A stretch of DNA of 64,000 nt from Streptomyces canus (GTDB lineage Bacteria; Actinomycetota; Actinomycetes; Streptomycetales; Streptomycetaceae): NCBI RefSeq assembly GCF_001514145.1, contig NZ_KQ948656.1, positions 372,001 to 436,000 of the forward strand, given 5' to 3'. A program made the position numbers and the translations under genes. The notes under the pieces are model-generated. The model did no database searches and was not told where the DNA came from. It saw nothing but the letters and a program-made list of their open reading frames with translations. Positions 50,439 to 58,989 of this stretch are shown here, piece by piece (positions within the stretch are counted from its first letter, which is position 1; the number at the start of each line of letters is the position of its first letter).

Positions 50439-51409
50439 AGGTGGGCATCTACTTCGATCTGCGCAACCCGCCGCCGTGGCAGCAGCGTTGGTCGCGCGTG
50501 TACGGGTTCGCCCTGGAGATGTGCGAGGAGGCGGACCGGCTCGGCCTCGACTCGGTCTGGTTCTCGGAACACCACGGTTTCGAGGACGGCTATCTCCCCC
50601 AGCCGCTCACCATGGCCGCCGCGGCCGCCGCCCGCACCCGCCGCGTCCGCCTGGGCACCGCGGTCATCCCCGCCCCGCTGCACGCGGCCCCCGAGATCGC
50701 CGAACAGGCCGCGCTCGTGGACATCATCAGCGACGGCCGCCTGGACCTCGGGCTCGGCACCGGCTACCGGGTGCCCGAGTACCGGCTGTACGGCGCCGAC
50801 CTCACCAAGCGCTACTCCACGACCGATCAGCGGGTACGGGAGATCCGCGGCCTGTGGGCCGAATCCCTGGTCACCCCGGGCCCGGTCCAGGATCCGCTGC
50901 CGATCTGGCTCGGCTACCAGGGCCCGCAGGGCGCCCGCCGGGCCGGCCGGCTCGGCACGGGGCTGCTGTCGCTGAACCCGGCGCTGCTGACGCCGTACCG
51001 GGAAGGGCTCGCGGAGAGCGGGTACGACGTCTCGACGGCCCGTATGCAGGGCTCGTTCACCACGTTCGTCACCGAGGACCCCGACGGCGACTGGCCGGTG
51101 GTGCGCAAGCACCTGGCGTACCAGTGGGACAGTTACCGCCGGTACATGGTGGAGGGCACCGACCAGCCGCTCCCCCGCCCCATCGACCCCGAGAAGTGGC
51201 GGGAGACGGGCCTGAGCGCGACCGGCGTCGGCCAGTTCCTCTACGGCACCCCGCAGGACGTCGCCGATGCCATCAGGGCGTACGTGGCAGGGTTGCCGGT
51301 GGAGGGCGTGTTCCTGTGGGCCTCGCTGGCCGGGATGCCCGAGGAGATGGTGACCCGGCAGGTCCAGCTCATCGCCGGGAAGCTGCGTCCGCTGCTTGCC
51401 GATGTCTGA
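50435..51409 (+). CDS. LLM-class F420-dependent oxidoreductase
   Basis: 324 residues from a GTG with AGGAGG upstream; overlaps the preceding stop (GTGA). Luciferase-like barrel: RLGLDSVWFSEHHGFEDGY, RVRLGTAVIPAPLHAAPEIAEQAALVD, SDGRLDLGLGTGYRVPEY and a C-terminal FLWASLAGMPEEMVTRQVQLIAGKLRP. The EHHG motif is typical of this subgroup. It differs from the TIGR03617-like protein at 17392. It would catalyse hydride transfer or oxygenation on a pathway intermediate. Confidence 0.92.
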   Translation: MKVGIYFDLRNPPPWQQRWSRVYGFALEMCEEADRLGLDSVWFSEHHGFEDGYLPQPLTMAAAAAARTRRVRLGTAVIPAPLHAAPEIAEQAALVDIISDGRLDLGLGTGYRVPEYRLYGADLTKRYSTTDQRVREIRGLWAESLVTPGPVQDPLPIWLGYQGPQGARRAGRLGTGLLSLNPALLTPYREGLAESGYDVSTARMQGSFTTFVTEDPDGDWPVVRKHLAYQWDSYRRYMVEGTDQPLPRPIDPEKWRETGLSATGVGQFLYGTPQDVADAIRAYVAGLPVEGVFLWASLAGMPEEMVTRQVQLIAGKLRPLLADV

Positions 51410-51440
51410 CACTCCGACGCCCGACAAGAGGAGTCACACC

Positions 51441-51956
51441 ATGTCCACGACGCCACCGACCGGGCCCTGGGCGGGGGCCGACTTCCAGGAGCCGCCCCGG
51501 ACTCCCGGCGGGGTGGCCCTGTGCGGGGCGTGCCGCGCCGCCGGTTCCTGCCGGCTGGGAGTGGAGCACGAGCGGCTCGAGGAGGACGGGTCGGCGCGGT
51601 TCGAGCTGTCCTGCCCGCGAGACCAGGAGGGCGGGCCCGATGTGGCGCACGGCGGCTGGACCGCGGCCGTACTGGACGACTGCCTCGGCCATCTGCCGCT
51701 GCTGCACCGGGTGTTGAGCGTGACGGCGGAACTGACCGTGAGCTTCGTGAAGCCGGTGCCGGTGCAGCGGCCGCTGGAGGTCCGGGCCTGGGTGGAGAAG
51801 CGGGAGGGCAGGCGCTGGTACATCGCGGGCGAGATGGTGCTGCTGCCCACGCGGGCCGTGCTGGCCCGGGTCTCCGGAATCTGGGTGACCCGGGACCAGG
51901 GCCATTTCGCACGGCACCAGGAGTGGCTGGCCGGTCAGGACGCCGAGGCTCAGTAG
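51441..51956 (+). CDS. PaaI-type hotdog thioesterase
   Basis: 171 residues from the ATG at 51441 with GAGGAG upstream. Hotdog thioesterase motif HGGWTAAVLDDCLGHL, then VTAELTVSFVKPVPVQRPL and RRWYIAGEMVLL. The N-terminal CGACRAAGSCRLG cysteine-rich segment is typical of a PaaI-like subgroup. It ends the operon 46891-51956. A 36-bp tandem repeat starts inside its last codons. Likely a CoA-releasing proofreading enzyme, a counterpart of the one at 4424. Confidence 0.88.
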   Translation: MSTTPPTGPWAGADFQEPPRTPGGVALCGACRAAGSCRLGVEHERLEEDGSARFELSCPRDQEGGPDVAHGGWTAAVLDDCLGHLPLLHRVLSVTAELTVSFVKPVPVQRPLEVRAWVEKREGRRWYIAGEMVLLPTRAVLARVSGIWVTRDQGHFARHQEWLAGQDAEAQ

Positions 51957-52090
51957 CAACAGTCGCGAGGCCGGGGCAACGGGGGCTCAGAAGGAACAGC
52001 CGACAGGCCCGGGCGACGGAGCTCAAAAGGAACAGCCGCCAGGCCCGGGCAGCGAGGCTCAGGAACAGCCGACAGCCCGGGCGACGAGGC
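51949..52090. repeat. Four tandem units of about 36 bp
   Basis: Units start at 51949, 51986, 52022 and 52058 (37, 36, 36 and 33 bp), each beginning CTCA and containing GGAACAGCCG and GGCCCGGGC-like blocks. The first unit includes the TAG stop of the thioesterase gene; the last ends at the base before the stop of the convergent acyl-CoA dehydrogenase gene (52091). The array fills the whole intergenic space between the two convergent genes. Confidence 0.75.
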
Positions 52091-53242
52091 CTAGTAGGAC
52101 CTGAGCCCCATGCTGCGGGCAATGCCGTTGCGCTGGATCTGACTCGTACCCCCGGAGATCGTGGCCACGATCGACTCCCGGTACCGGAAGCTCATCACGC
52201 TCTCCGTCGAGAAACCGTGCCCCGCGCAGACCTGCATCCCCAGCCGGGCGGCCGCCACGTACGTCTCCGAGCCCTTCAGCTTCGCCATCGACCCTTCCCG
52301 TGTGCACGGCTTGCCCTGCGCGAGCAGCCAGGCCGCCCGGTAGGCGAGCAGCCGGGCGGAGTCGATCTCGGTCTGCAGGTCGGCCATGGCGTGCGCGAGG
52401 GCCTGGAAGTTGCCGATCGGCCGGCCGAAGGCGTGCCGGTTGCGCGCGTAGTCGAGCATCTCGTCGAGCGTGGCCTGCGCGGCGCCCAGATAGCCCCCGC
52501 TGATGATCACCTTCTCCAGCTCGATGTTGGAGAGCATCACCTTCCAGCCCTCGTCGCGGGGGCCGACGAGGTTCTCCTTCGGCACCAGGGCGTCGTTGAA
52601 GAAGACCTCGTTGGTGCCCAGGATGTGCCGGGCCAGTGTCGGCGTCCGGCGCACCTCGACGCCCTCGGTCGCGGGATCGACGAGGAGCAGGCTTATGCCG
52701 CCGTGCTTGGGCTCGCGGGGCCCCGTCCGCACGTACGTGGCGATGGTCGTGTCGGGCAGACCGCCGCCCGTGCACCACGCCTTCTGACCCCGGACGAGGA
52801 AGTTGTCCCCGTGGTCCTCGGCGGTGGTGCGCAGTGCCGCGGCGTCGGACCCGCTGTCCGGCTCGCTGAGACCGACGGCGAGCCGGTGCCGACCCGTCAT
52901 CACCTGCTCGCGGATGAAGTCGCGCTGCGCCTCGCTGCCCCACCGGAACACCGTGATGCCGGGAATGAGCACCCCGATGTAGCACATGGCCACGTCGAAA
53001 CTGGCCCGCCCGAGCTCCTCGGCGATCAGGATGAGTTCCAGCGGCCCGCCACCGTCGCCGCCCTCGTCCTCGGCGAACGGCAGCGAGAACCACCCGAGGT
53101 CGGCCATGCCCCGGAACAGCTCGGGTGGTACGACGCCTTCCTCGTCCCACTGCTTGGCCTTCTCGGCCGGGCACACGTCGGCGACGAACTTCCGAGCCGT
53201 CGCACGCAACAGGTCCTGCTCGTCGGTCAGCCCGAAGTCCAC
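52091..53242 (-). CDS. Acyl-CoA dehydrogenase
   Basis: 383 residues from the GTG at 53242 (AGGAG 5 bp upstream); a GTG six bases earlier overlaps the ribosome site. PFAEDEGGDGGGPLELILIAEELG, LSEPDSGSDAAALRTTAED, GQKAWCTGGGLPDT and ISGGTSQIQRNGIARSMGL are the family landmarks. The base is expected at the glutamate in SNIELEKVIISGG. Single gene, rightmost member of the island, convergent with the thioesterase operon. A candidate alpha partner for the orphan beta subunit at 16259. Confidence 0.93.
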   Translation of the reverse strand: MDFGLTDEQDLLRATARKFVADVCPAEKAKQWDEEGVVPPELFRGMADLGWFSLPFAEDEGGDGGGPLELILIAEELGRASFDVAMCYIGVLIPGITVFRWGSEAQRDFIREQVMTGRHRLAVGLSEPDSGSDAAALRTTAEDHGDNFLVRGQKAWCTGGGLPDTTIATYVRTGPREPKHGGISLLLVDPATEGVEVRRTPTLARHILGTNEVFFNDALVPKENLVGPRDEGWKVMLSNIELEKVIISGGYLGAAQATLDEMLDYARNRHAFGRPIGNFQALAHAMADLQTEIDSARLLAYRAAWLLAQGKPCTREGSMAKLKGSETYVAAARLGMQVCAGHGFSTESVMSFRYRESIVATISGGTSQIQRNGIARSMGLRSY

Positions 53243-53254
53243 GGCCACTCCTTC

Positions 53255-53310
53255 GCCAGCACTAGGCTATTCATCTATCTAATTGTTCTATGTTAGCGGA
53301 TAGAAGGCGG
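53255..53310 (-). promoter_or_regulatory. AT-rich promoter region of the acyl-CoA dehydrogenase gene
   Basis: CATCTATCTAATTGTTCTAT and TGTTAGCGGATAG lie 25-65 bp upstream of 53242. Bottom strand ACAATTAGATAGATGAATAG is similar in composition and spacing to the cluster motif but has AATTA instead of AGTTA. Marginal member. Confidence 0.35.
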
Positions 53311-53365
53311 CGGTAGTACTGCCGGACCACCGCTACCTGAGCGCCGCTTCCCGGCTGCCGCGGGC

Positions 53366-54436
53366 TCAGGGCAGGAGGAGCACTTTGCCGGTCTGGCGGT
53401 GGCTTTCGAGGTAGGCGTGGGCTTCGGCCGCCTCTTCCAGGGGGTAGGCGCGGTCGATGATCGGGGTGATCTTTCCGGCCGCCAGTAGTTCCAGGCACAG
53501 TTGTTGGTCGCGCAGGGTGGCGCCGCGCACGCCGGCGATTTTGACCTGTTGGCCGATGACGGCGAGTGCGTCCAGTTCGAGGCGGGAGCCCTGGTCGGTG
53601 GGTGTGCCCAGGACGACGACGGTGCCGCCGAGCCGTGTGCAGGCGAGGGAGAGCTGGAAGAAGTCGTTGCCGCCGACGCAGTCCCAGACGGCGTCGGCGC
53701 CCAGGCCGTGCGTCAGCTCCCGGACGTGTGCGGGCAGTCGGGGGTCGATGGAGTGGACGATGTGGTCGTAGCCGAGCTTGCTGAGTGCCTCGTCGTGGTC
53801 GGGTTTGGTGGTGGTGCCGATGACGGTGGCTCCGCTGAGTTTCGCCAGTTGCGCGCAGGCGATCGCCATGCCGCCGCTGGCGCCGGTGATGACCACCGTG
53901 TCGCCGGGGCCGACGGGTGCTTGGCGGGCGCAGTTGAGGGGGGTGGTGTAGGTCCACATGGTGGCTGCGGCGGTCTGGAAGTCGACGCCGTCGGGGATGG
54001 GCAGGATGGTGTCCTGGCGGCGCACGACGTACTGGGCGTATCCGCCGAAGACCTGGTGTCCGGGATAGGCGGTGTCGACGCACAGGTTTTCCAGTCCGCG
54101 CAGGCACAGGGCGCAGGTGCGGCATGGCGGGTGCGGGAGCTGTACCGCCCGGTCGCCGGGGCGCCAGCGGGTGACGTTGTCTCCGGTGGCGACGATTTCA
54201 CCGGCCGCGTCCCGGCCGAGCTGGAAGGGCAACGGCCACGGCGGCCGTCCCGGCAGCTGTTGCGGCAGGTTGCCCGCACGGTAGCGCAGGTCCCAGCTGT
54301 TGACGGCCGTGGCGTGCACGCGCAGCAAGACGTCGTCGGGGCCGACCTCGGGAATGGGCGCCTCGATGTACTTGAGCACCTCGGGCCCGCCGTGCTCGAA
54401 CAGGCGGACCGCCATCATGGTCTGTTCCACTCTCAC
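53366..54436 (-). CDS. Zinc-type alcohol dehydrogenase / quinone oxidoreductase (MDR)
   Basis: 356 residues from a GTG; an internal ATG ATG six codons later is possible. MDR family: LRVHATAVNSWDLRYRAG at the catalytic site, GRDAAGEIVATGDNV, four structural-zinc cysteines in CRTCALCLRGLENLC, and the Rossmann motif VVITGASGGMAIACAQ. The catalytic-zinc Cys is absent (NSWD), so it is more like a reductase with structural zinc only. Monocistronic; the AGTTA motif is not seen upstream, so it is probably outside the regulon. Confidence 0.9.
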   Translation of the reverse strand: MRVEQTMMAVRLFEHGGPEVLKYIEAPIPEVGPDDVLLRVHATAVNSWDLRYRAGNLPQQLPGRPPWPLPFQLGRDAAGEIVATGDNVTRWRPGDRAVQLPHPPCRTCALCLRGLENLCVDTAYPGHQVFGGYAQYVVRRQDTILPIPDGVDFQTAAATMWTYTTPLNCARQAPVGPGDTVVITGASGGMAIACAQLAKLSGATVIGTTTKPDHDEALSKLGYDHIVHSIDPRLPAHVRELTHGLGADAVWDCVGGNDFFQLSLACTRLGGTVVVLGTPTDQGSRLELDALAVIGQQVKIAGVRGATLRDQQLCLELLAAGKITPIIDRAYPLEEAAEAHAYLESHRQTGKVLLLP

Positions 54437-54715
54437 GTTCCTTCAGATCGATACGCAATTCATCGCAGGCTCCCCACAGCCGCCCACACCACGTCCGCCT
54501 CGCCGACAGGCGTGCGCGAGCCGATCCCGGCCAGGCGGCTCACCAGTGACGGACACGGGATGGAACGGAGACGGAACAGGAGCGGCCCCGCGAGCACGCC
54601 GCTAATCGCCGAGCGTGTGTCCAGCCGGATCCCCGAGGAGTACACCGAGCTGGGCCGAACCGGACAGCGCGGTGTGAACCGCCGTGGTCAAGTGCTGTAC
54701 AACCTGGTGATCGAA

Positions 54716-54800
54716 GGCGGGACGAGGAAGCTGCACAACCACCAGGCAACAGCCGCCGCATAAAGCCCCTGCCGCTCCGCGCATGAAGCTTCCATGAAGC
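54716..54800. repeat. Duplicated ~85-bp element, copy 1
   Basis: Begins GGCGGGACGAGGA and ends in a 42-bp core (54759-54800) that matches 58911-58952 at 37 of 42 positions. The core ends with two ATGAAGC heptamers 11 bp apart (54783-54789 and 54794-54800), the spacing of OmpR-family response-regulator sites. It abuts a transposase remnant. Confidence 0.6.
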
Positions 54801-54801
54801 T

Positions 54802-54982
54802 GGGCAGGTTCCTCAACCGCCGGCGGACCCGTGCGGGGGTGAGTCGGCCCGGGCGAGATGGAGTTGGGTGTGGGCCGCGATGACAAGCCAAGTCCACCGG
54901 TCCGCCGCCTCGGGGGTGCGGAGCCTTGCGCGGGTCCGGCCGAGCGTCTACTTGATCACCCGGAAGGTGCGCTCAAGATGGG
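54802..54982 (-). pseudogene. DDE transposase remnant (C-terminal part)
   Basis: Bottom-strand reading gives HLERTFRVIK, a stop codon (TAG where relatives have CAG), TLGRTRARLRTPEAADRWTW and LVIAAHTQLHLARA, then, after a frameshift and apparent deletion, RLTPARVRRRLRNLP. These match the C-terminal part of a common Streptomyces DDE transposase family (xHTFRxLKQTLGW, IAAHTQLRLAR, LTPARVRRGFRN). An internal stop, a frameshift and the missing N-terminal part show it is dead. Confidence 0.75.
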
Positions 54983-55155
54983 CTCAGCACCCTTCAGCTG
55001 TTCGGCAACTGACAGCCGACACCGGCCTCGGACCGAGCGGTCCCAGCCCGGTCGACCGCGCGCGACCGGGCAGCAAGCGCGGGCGTAGTGAGCGCACTGC
55101 TCGGCGTCCTTGACGACCGCGACGTGCTCGTCACAGCCGCTCCGCCGTCGATGGG

Positions 55156-56286
55156 TCAGGTGGAGACCAGTGGCAGAACGCCCCCGGGAACGTGATCCTG
55201 CGGTAGGTGCAACGTAATTGTCGCTCCCTTGCCCAGGCCGGCGGACTCCGCGGTGATATCTCCGCCATGGGCTCGGGCGATGCCCCGGGCGATGGTCAGG
55301 CCGATGCCGCTGCCGCCGGCGGCAGCGGGTCGGCCGGGATGCTCGAGGCGTTCGAAGCGGTGGAAGATGCGCTCCCGGACGTGTTCGGCGATGCCGATGC
55401 CGTCGTCCATGACGCGGACGATCACGTGGTGCGCGGGAGACGGTTCCACGTGCACGGACAAAGCCACATGTCCCTGCCGATCGCATGCGGCCAGTGCGTT
55501 GCCGAGCAGGTTCACCAGGATCTGGGTGATCCGGTCCGGGTCGCAGAAAGCGGCGACGGGTGTGCCTGCGTCAACAGAAAGCGTCACCTTCTGGTCGTCG
55601 TATTGGGGGCGCAGTCGCTCGGCTGTGTTCCGAGCCAGCATGGCCACGTCGGTGGGCTTGCGGCGAAGATCGAAGGCGCCCTCCTCAGACCGGGACAGGC
55701 TGGAGAGGTCGCCGGCCAGACGCTGCAGCCGGTCGAGGTCGTCGGCGAGGGAGGCGAACATCGCCTCATCGGGGATGAAGATGCCGTCGGCCATGCCTTC
55801 TATCTGTCCGCGAAGGATGGTGATGGGGGTGCGCATCTCGTGGGCGACCTCGGAGATCAGCCGGGCGCGTCGGCGCTCGGAGTCGGCAAGGGCTGCCGCC
55901 AGCGTGTTGACGTCTTGGACCAGCGCTGCCAGGCCCGGTTCGCTGGGAAGTTCGAGGACGTCGTCGTAGTGTCCCTCGGCGAGCCGTCGCGTGGCGGCGC
56001 GCACCCTGTCGAGGGGACGCAGCAGAAACCGGGACAGGGCGACGGACGCCAGGAAGGCCGCGGCCCCTCCGAACAAAAGGCCGACCTGCAGGACAACATC
56101 GCCTTCGATGTCGGCAAAACCGAGCCACACCTCGATCAGCGCGCTGATCGCCGCCATGGCCGCCAGTGCCAGGAGGAGCACCATGACGTGCGAGAGCACC
56201 AGCCGGTTGCGGAGCGACAGGCGCTCCTTGATTCGGCGCAGCCGTGCACGGGACCGGTGGTAGGCGGGAAAGCGGGAGGCAGGCAT
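55156..56286 (-). CDS. Two-component sensor histidine kinase
   Basis: 376 residues from the ATG at 56286. A basic N terminus, two membrane segments near residues 28-52 and 63-87 with a very short outside loop, a HAMP domain (LLRPLDRVRAATRRLAEG), the phosphoacceptor SEVAHEMRTPI, and ATPase boxes LVNLLGNALAACD, MDDGIGIAEHV and GGSGIGLTIARGIARAHGG. The small extracytoplasmic part suggests sensing within or near the membrane (cell-envelope stress type). It lies 22 bp after its response regulator gene. Confidence 0.94.
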   Translation of the reverse strand: MPASRFPAYHRSRARLRRIKERLSLRNRLVLSHVMVLLLALAAMAAISALIEVWLGFADIEGDVVLQVGLLFGGAAAFLASVALSRFLLRPLDRVRAATRRLAEGHYDDVLELPSEPGLAALVQDVNTLAAALADSERRRARLISEVAHEMRTPITILRGQIEGMADGIFIPDEAMFASLADDLDRLQRLAGDLSSLSRSEEGAFDLRRKPTDVAMLARNTAERLRPQYDDQKVTLSVDAGTPVAAFCDPDRITQILVNLLGNALAACDRQGHVALSVHVEPSPAHHVIVRVMDDGIGIAEHVRERIFHRFERLEHPGRPAAAGGSGIGLTIARGIARAHGGDITAESAGLGKGATITLHLPQDHVPGGVLPLVST

Positions 56287-56308
56287 GGGCGGGTGTCCTT
56301 CCTGACCG

Positions 56309-57013
56309 CTAGGCGGGGCGCCCGATGAACCGGTAGCCGATGGTGCGGACGGTCCCCACGAACCGGGGTGCCCCCGCGTCGTCGCCCAGCGCGCGCCGCA
56401 GAGTGCGGATGTGCACGTCCACGACGCGCTCGTCGCCGAAGAAGTCGTCGCCCCACACCTGGGCCAGCAGGCCGCGTCGGGTGAAGACCCGCCCGGGGGT
56501 ACGGGCCATCGCGAACAGCAGATCGAAGTCGAGAGCGGACAGCTCCACCGTTTGGTCGGCATCGACCAGCACGGTCCGTGTCTCGGGATCGACAGTCAGT
56601 CCCTCGAAGCGCAGCACCCCGTCTTCGTGGTCCGCCTCGGACCGGTGGCCGGTGCGCCGCAGGATGGCGCGTACGCGCAGTGCCAGTTCGCGGGGGCTGA
56701 ACGGCTTGGTGACGTAGTCGTCGCTGCCGGTGGTGAAGCCGATCAGCCGGTCGACCTCCTCGTCCCGGGCGGTGAGCATGATCACCGGAATCTGGCTCGC
56801 CTCCCGGATGCGGCGCAGGACCTGGAATCCGTCCAGGCCCGGAAGCATCACGTCGAGCACCACGAGGTCCGGCCGGTCGCGGGTGACCGCCTGCAGGGCG
56901 GACGGCCCGTCCGCGGCTTCGACAACGTGGAATCCGTCCGCCTCCAGGTAGCCGCGCACGGTCATGCGGATCTTGGGCTCGTCATCGACGACCAGAACCC
57001 GCTGCGTACTCAT
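56309..57013 (-). CDS. OmpR/PhoB-family response regulator
   Basis: 234 residues. Receiver domain with VVDDEPKIR, the phospho-Asp in VVLDVMLPGLDG, LTARDEE and the conserved Lys in YVTKPFSPREL; C-terminal winged helix with ALDFDLLFAMARTPGRVFTRRGLLAQVWG and RVVDVHIRTLRRALG. First gene of the two-gene system. OmpR-type regulators bind direct repeats with 11-bp period; the ATGAAGC repeats at 54783 and 58935 have this spacing and are possible targets. Confidence 0.95.
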   Translation of the reverse strand: MSTQRVLVVDDEPKIRMTVRGYLEADGFHVVEAADGPSALQAVTRDRPDLVVLDVMLPGLDGFQVLRRIREASQIPVIMLTARDEEVDRLIGFTTGSDDYVTKPFSPRELALRVRAILRRTGHRSEADHEDGVLRFEGLTVDPETRTVLVDADQTVELSALDFDLLFAMARTPGRVFTRRGLLAQVWGDDFFGDERVVDVHIRTLRRALGDDAGAPRFVGTVRTIGYRFIGRPA

Positions 57014-57328
57014 CGTGCTCGCTTTCCGTCGCCGGGGTGGGGAGAGGGAGGGGGAAGGCCGTCATGGCCGCGGGGGGCAGTGGCGGCATGGAGGCAGAAG
57101 GCCTCGAATGCCGCCAGCGTACGGGGTCCGTCGTGGCCGGCGACGCTCTGCGGGCCGGCCTCCGCTTGACCAGGACCAGCGTGGAGAAGGGGATCACGGT
57201 GCATCGGCCGGCCTCCCACCGCACCCCGCTCCGTCCCGCGGGCCTCCCCCGTCAGCCGGCGCCGGCCTTTGCGCAGATCCCCGGCCGCACCCCTCGGCAA
57301 AGCCGCGGCCGGGGCGTACGGTCGCGGT
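57014..57328. other. Intergenic region upstream of the response regulator
   Basis: 315 bp between the response-regulator start and the stop of the amidohydrolase gene, both on the minus strand. It should hold the promoter of the two-component operon near 57020-57080. Apart from the hairpin at 57279-57314 I see no gene or clear motif. Confidence 0.4.
57279..57314 (-). terminator. Terminator-like hairpin after the amidohydrolase gene
   Basis: CCCCGGCCGC at 57279-57288 and GCGGCCGGGG at 57305-57314 form a perfect 10-bp G+C stem with a 16-base loop, 15 bp past the stop of the leftward amidohydrolase gene. No T-run follows, as is usual in streptomycetes. Confidence 0.55.
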
Positions 57329-58513
57329 TCAGCGAGAGCCGGCGCGGCGTATACGCGCCTTCAGCTTCGGGAACTGCTCGAGGGCGTTGTCCCGCTCAAG
57401 AGCGATCCGCTGGCGTCGGTTGTAGATCTCGTCGACGGTCGGCTCGGGGTCGCCTGCCTTGAGAATCGGCAGGCTGCCCTTGAGGAAGGGCATCGTCTCG
57501 ACGTTGTCGGCCGCGTACAGGTGACGGGTCGCCGGCCAGTCGCTGCCGAACATGATGTGGTCGGCGGGCACAAGGGACGACAGCGGCTGCAACTGCGCGG
57601 CGGTGAACGCCTGTGCGTCGTCGAAGTACATGCGCTTGATGTACTTGAGGGGGCCTTCCGGCAGCACCTCGTTGAACGGCGGGAAGGCCGAGTGCCGTGT
57701 CGCGAGCCGGTAGGCCAGGAACGGCAGCGCGCCGCCGCTGTGCGTGAAGTGCCAGCGGATGTTCGGGTAGTCCCGCAGGACGCCGTTGTAGATGAGGCTC
57801 GTCATCGCACGGGTCGCGTCGAAGGTGTACTCGAAGACGTTGTTGCCGGCTGGGATGTCGGGGCCGAAGCAGAGCTTGGGAGCCGGGTTCACCTCCGGAC
57901 CCGTCGGGTGGACGTAGACGTAGGCACCGCGGTCGTTGAGGATCTCGTACAGCGGCGCGAAGGACGGATCCCCCAGGTAGGTGCCCTTGTAGTTGGTGAG
58001 CAGGCAGATGCCGTCGAGATCCAGTTCGCCGAGCGCGCGGTCCACCTCGGCCACGGAGCCCTCGATGTCGGGCATGGGGGTGACCGCGAAGATCCCGAAC
58101 CGGTCGCCGCGGGTCTGCACGAGATCGCGGGCGTAGTCGTTGACCGCGCGGGCGGTGGCGCGCCGGTCGTCGACCGGGCCGACGGTGACCTGGAGGTCGC
58201 CGAACGACAGGACGCCGGCCTGGATCCGGTACTGGTCCATGAAGGCCAGGTGCCGGTCGACCGACCAAGGACCGTATGCCCCGGTGATGGCGCCGAGGAG
58301 GCCGTAGCGCTTCAGGTAGTCGTTGTACACGTCCGGGGAGTAGTGCGCGTGGGTGTCGATACGCCAGTTGCCCTTCGGCAGCCCGGGGCCGGACGCTGCC
58401 GCCTCCGGACTGGCCATGGCCGCAGGCACGGTGGCCGCGGCCGCCGTGACCAGCGCCGCGGCCGATGCCCCTTCGATCATCCTTCGACGCGAGATGTTCC
58501 GTCGCAGGTTCAT
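57329..58513 (-). CDS. Tat-exported amidohydrolase family 2 protein
   Basis: 394 residues. The N terminus has a twin-arginine signal (ISRRRMIEGASAAALVTAAAA, cleavage likely near residues 33-40), so it should be exported folded with its metal. Metal motifs follow: DTHAHYSP, VHPTGP, WHFTHSGG and FGSDWPATRH. It belongs to the ACMSD-like hydrolase/decarboxylase family but is only distantly like the cytoplasmic protein at 46891. Monocistronic, upstream of the two-component genes, with the second copy of the duplicated element about 350-440 bp before its start. Confidence 0.92.
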   Translation of the reverse strand: MNLRRNISRRRMIEGASAAALVTAAAATVPAAMASPEAAASGPGLPKGNWRIDTHAHYSPDVYNDYLKRYGLLGAITGAYGPWSVDRHLAFMDQYRIQAGVLSFGDLQVTVGPVDDRRATARAVNDYARDLVQTRGDRFGIFAVTPMPDIEGSVAEVDRALGELDLDGICLLTNYKGTYLGDPSFAPLYEILNDRGAYVYVHPTGPEVNPAPKLCFGPDIPAGNNVFEYTFDATRAMTSLIYNGVLRDYPNIRWHFTHSGGALPFLAYRLATRHSAFPPFNEVLPEGPLKYIKRMYFDDAQAFTAAQLQPLSSLVPADHIMFGSDWPATRHLYAADNVETMPFLKGSLPILKAGDPEPTVDEIYNRRQRIALERDNALEQFPKLKARIRRAGSR

Positions 58514-58865
58514 TTCCGGTACCCCTCTTCGTTCTGTGTGCGAGTCAGGTCGTATGTGCGTGCGTCACGGTGCTGTCGCCAGGCCGGCAGGGCTCCAGGC
58601 CGAATGGGGAGGGCAAGCGGCCAAGTCGCTTCTCGGCCGGGCCGGTTGCCGCCAACGGGTCGATCCGGCGCTCAGGCGTGGGCGCCGGCCGGGAGTTGGC
58701 TTTGGAGCGGCACTGCGAGCAACGTCGCCGAGACCGCTGCCGAACAGGCTGGCGTCTTCTTCATGCAGCGCCTCGTCGCCGACCGGGTGCCCAGCGGGGT
58801 CCAGGTGCCTGGCCGGCCCCAGCCGAAGGAATGCGCCGCACAGCAGGGTGATCAACGTTGTCCAC

Positions 58866-58952
58866 CGGCGGGACGAGGAGTGCGTGCATGACCGTCAGAC
58901 AACAGGCGCCCCATAAAGCACCTACCGCTCAGCACATGAAGCTTCTATGAAG
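58866..58952. repeat. Duplicated ~85-bp element, copy 2
   Basis: Same orientation as copy 1 at 54716. GGCGGGACGAGGA at the left end, then the 42-bp core 58911-58952 with five mismatches to copy 1, including ATGAAGC at 58935-58941 and 58946-58952. Here it is not next to a transposase remnant. The two copies bracket the transposase remnant, the two-component system and the exported amidohydrolase. Confidence 0.6.
58887..58949 (+). other. Possible 20-codon reading frame within repeat copy 2
   Basis: ATG at 58887 with GAGGAG at proper distance; reads MTVRQQAPHKAPTAQHMKLL and stops. The same frame in copy 1 is open but lacks the start, and only one of the five core differences is synonymous. The similarity is thus better explained at the DNA level than as a conserved peptide. 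Confidence 0.2.
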
Positions 58953-58989
58953 CCACTCGGCCGCAGTGCAGGGTGCGAGTATCGCCCGG

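Larger units (their letters stand above)
54437..55155. other. Gene-poor region with repeat copy and transposase remnant
   Basis: 719 bp between the oxidoreductase start and the kinase stop. It contains one copy of a duplicated element (54716-54800) and, directly beside it, a decayed transposase (54802-54982). The rest (54437-54715 and 54983-55155) shows no supported gene. Confidence 0.5.
58514..58989. other. Gene-poor region upstream of the exported amidohydrolase
   Basis: 476 bp between the amidohydrolase start and the TetR stop. It holds the amidohydrolase promoter and the second copy of the duplicated element at 58866-58952, with a possible 20-codon reading frame. No other supported feature. 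Confidence 0.4.

Noticed and set aside
51949..52090. The tandem repeat as a CRISPR array.
   Set aside because: Units are adjacent without unique spacers and no cas genes are present.
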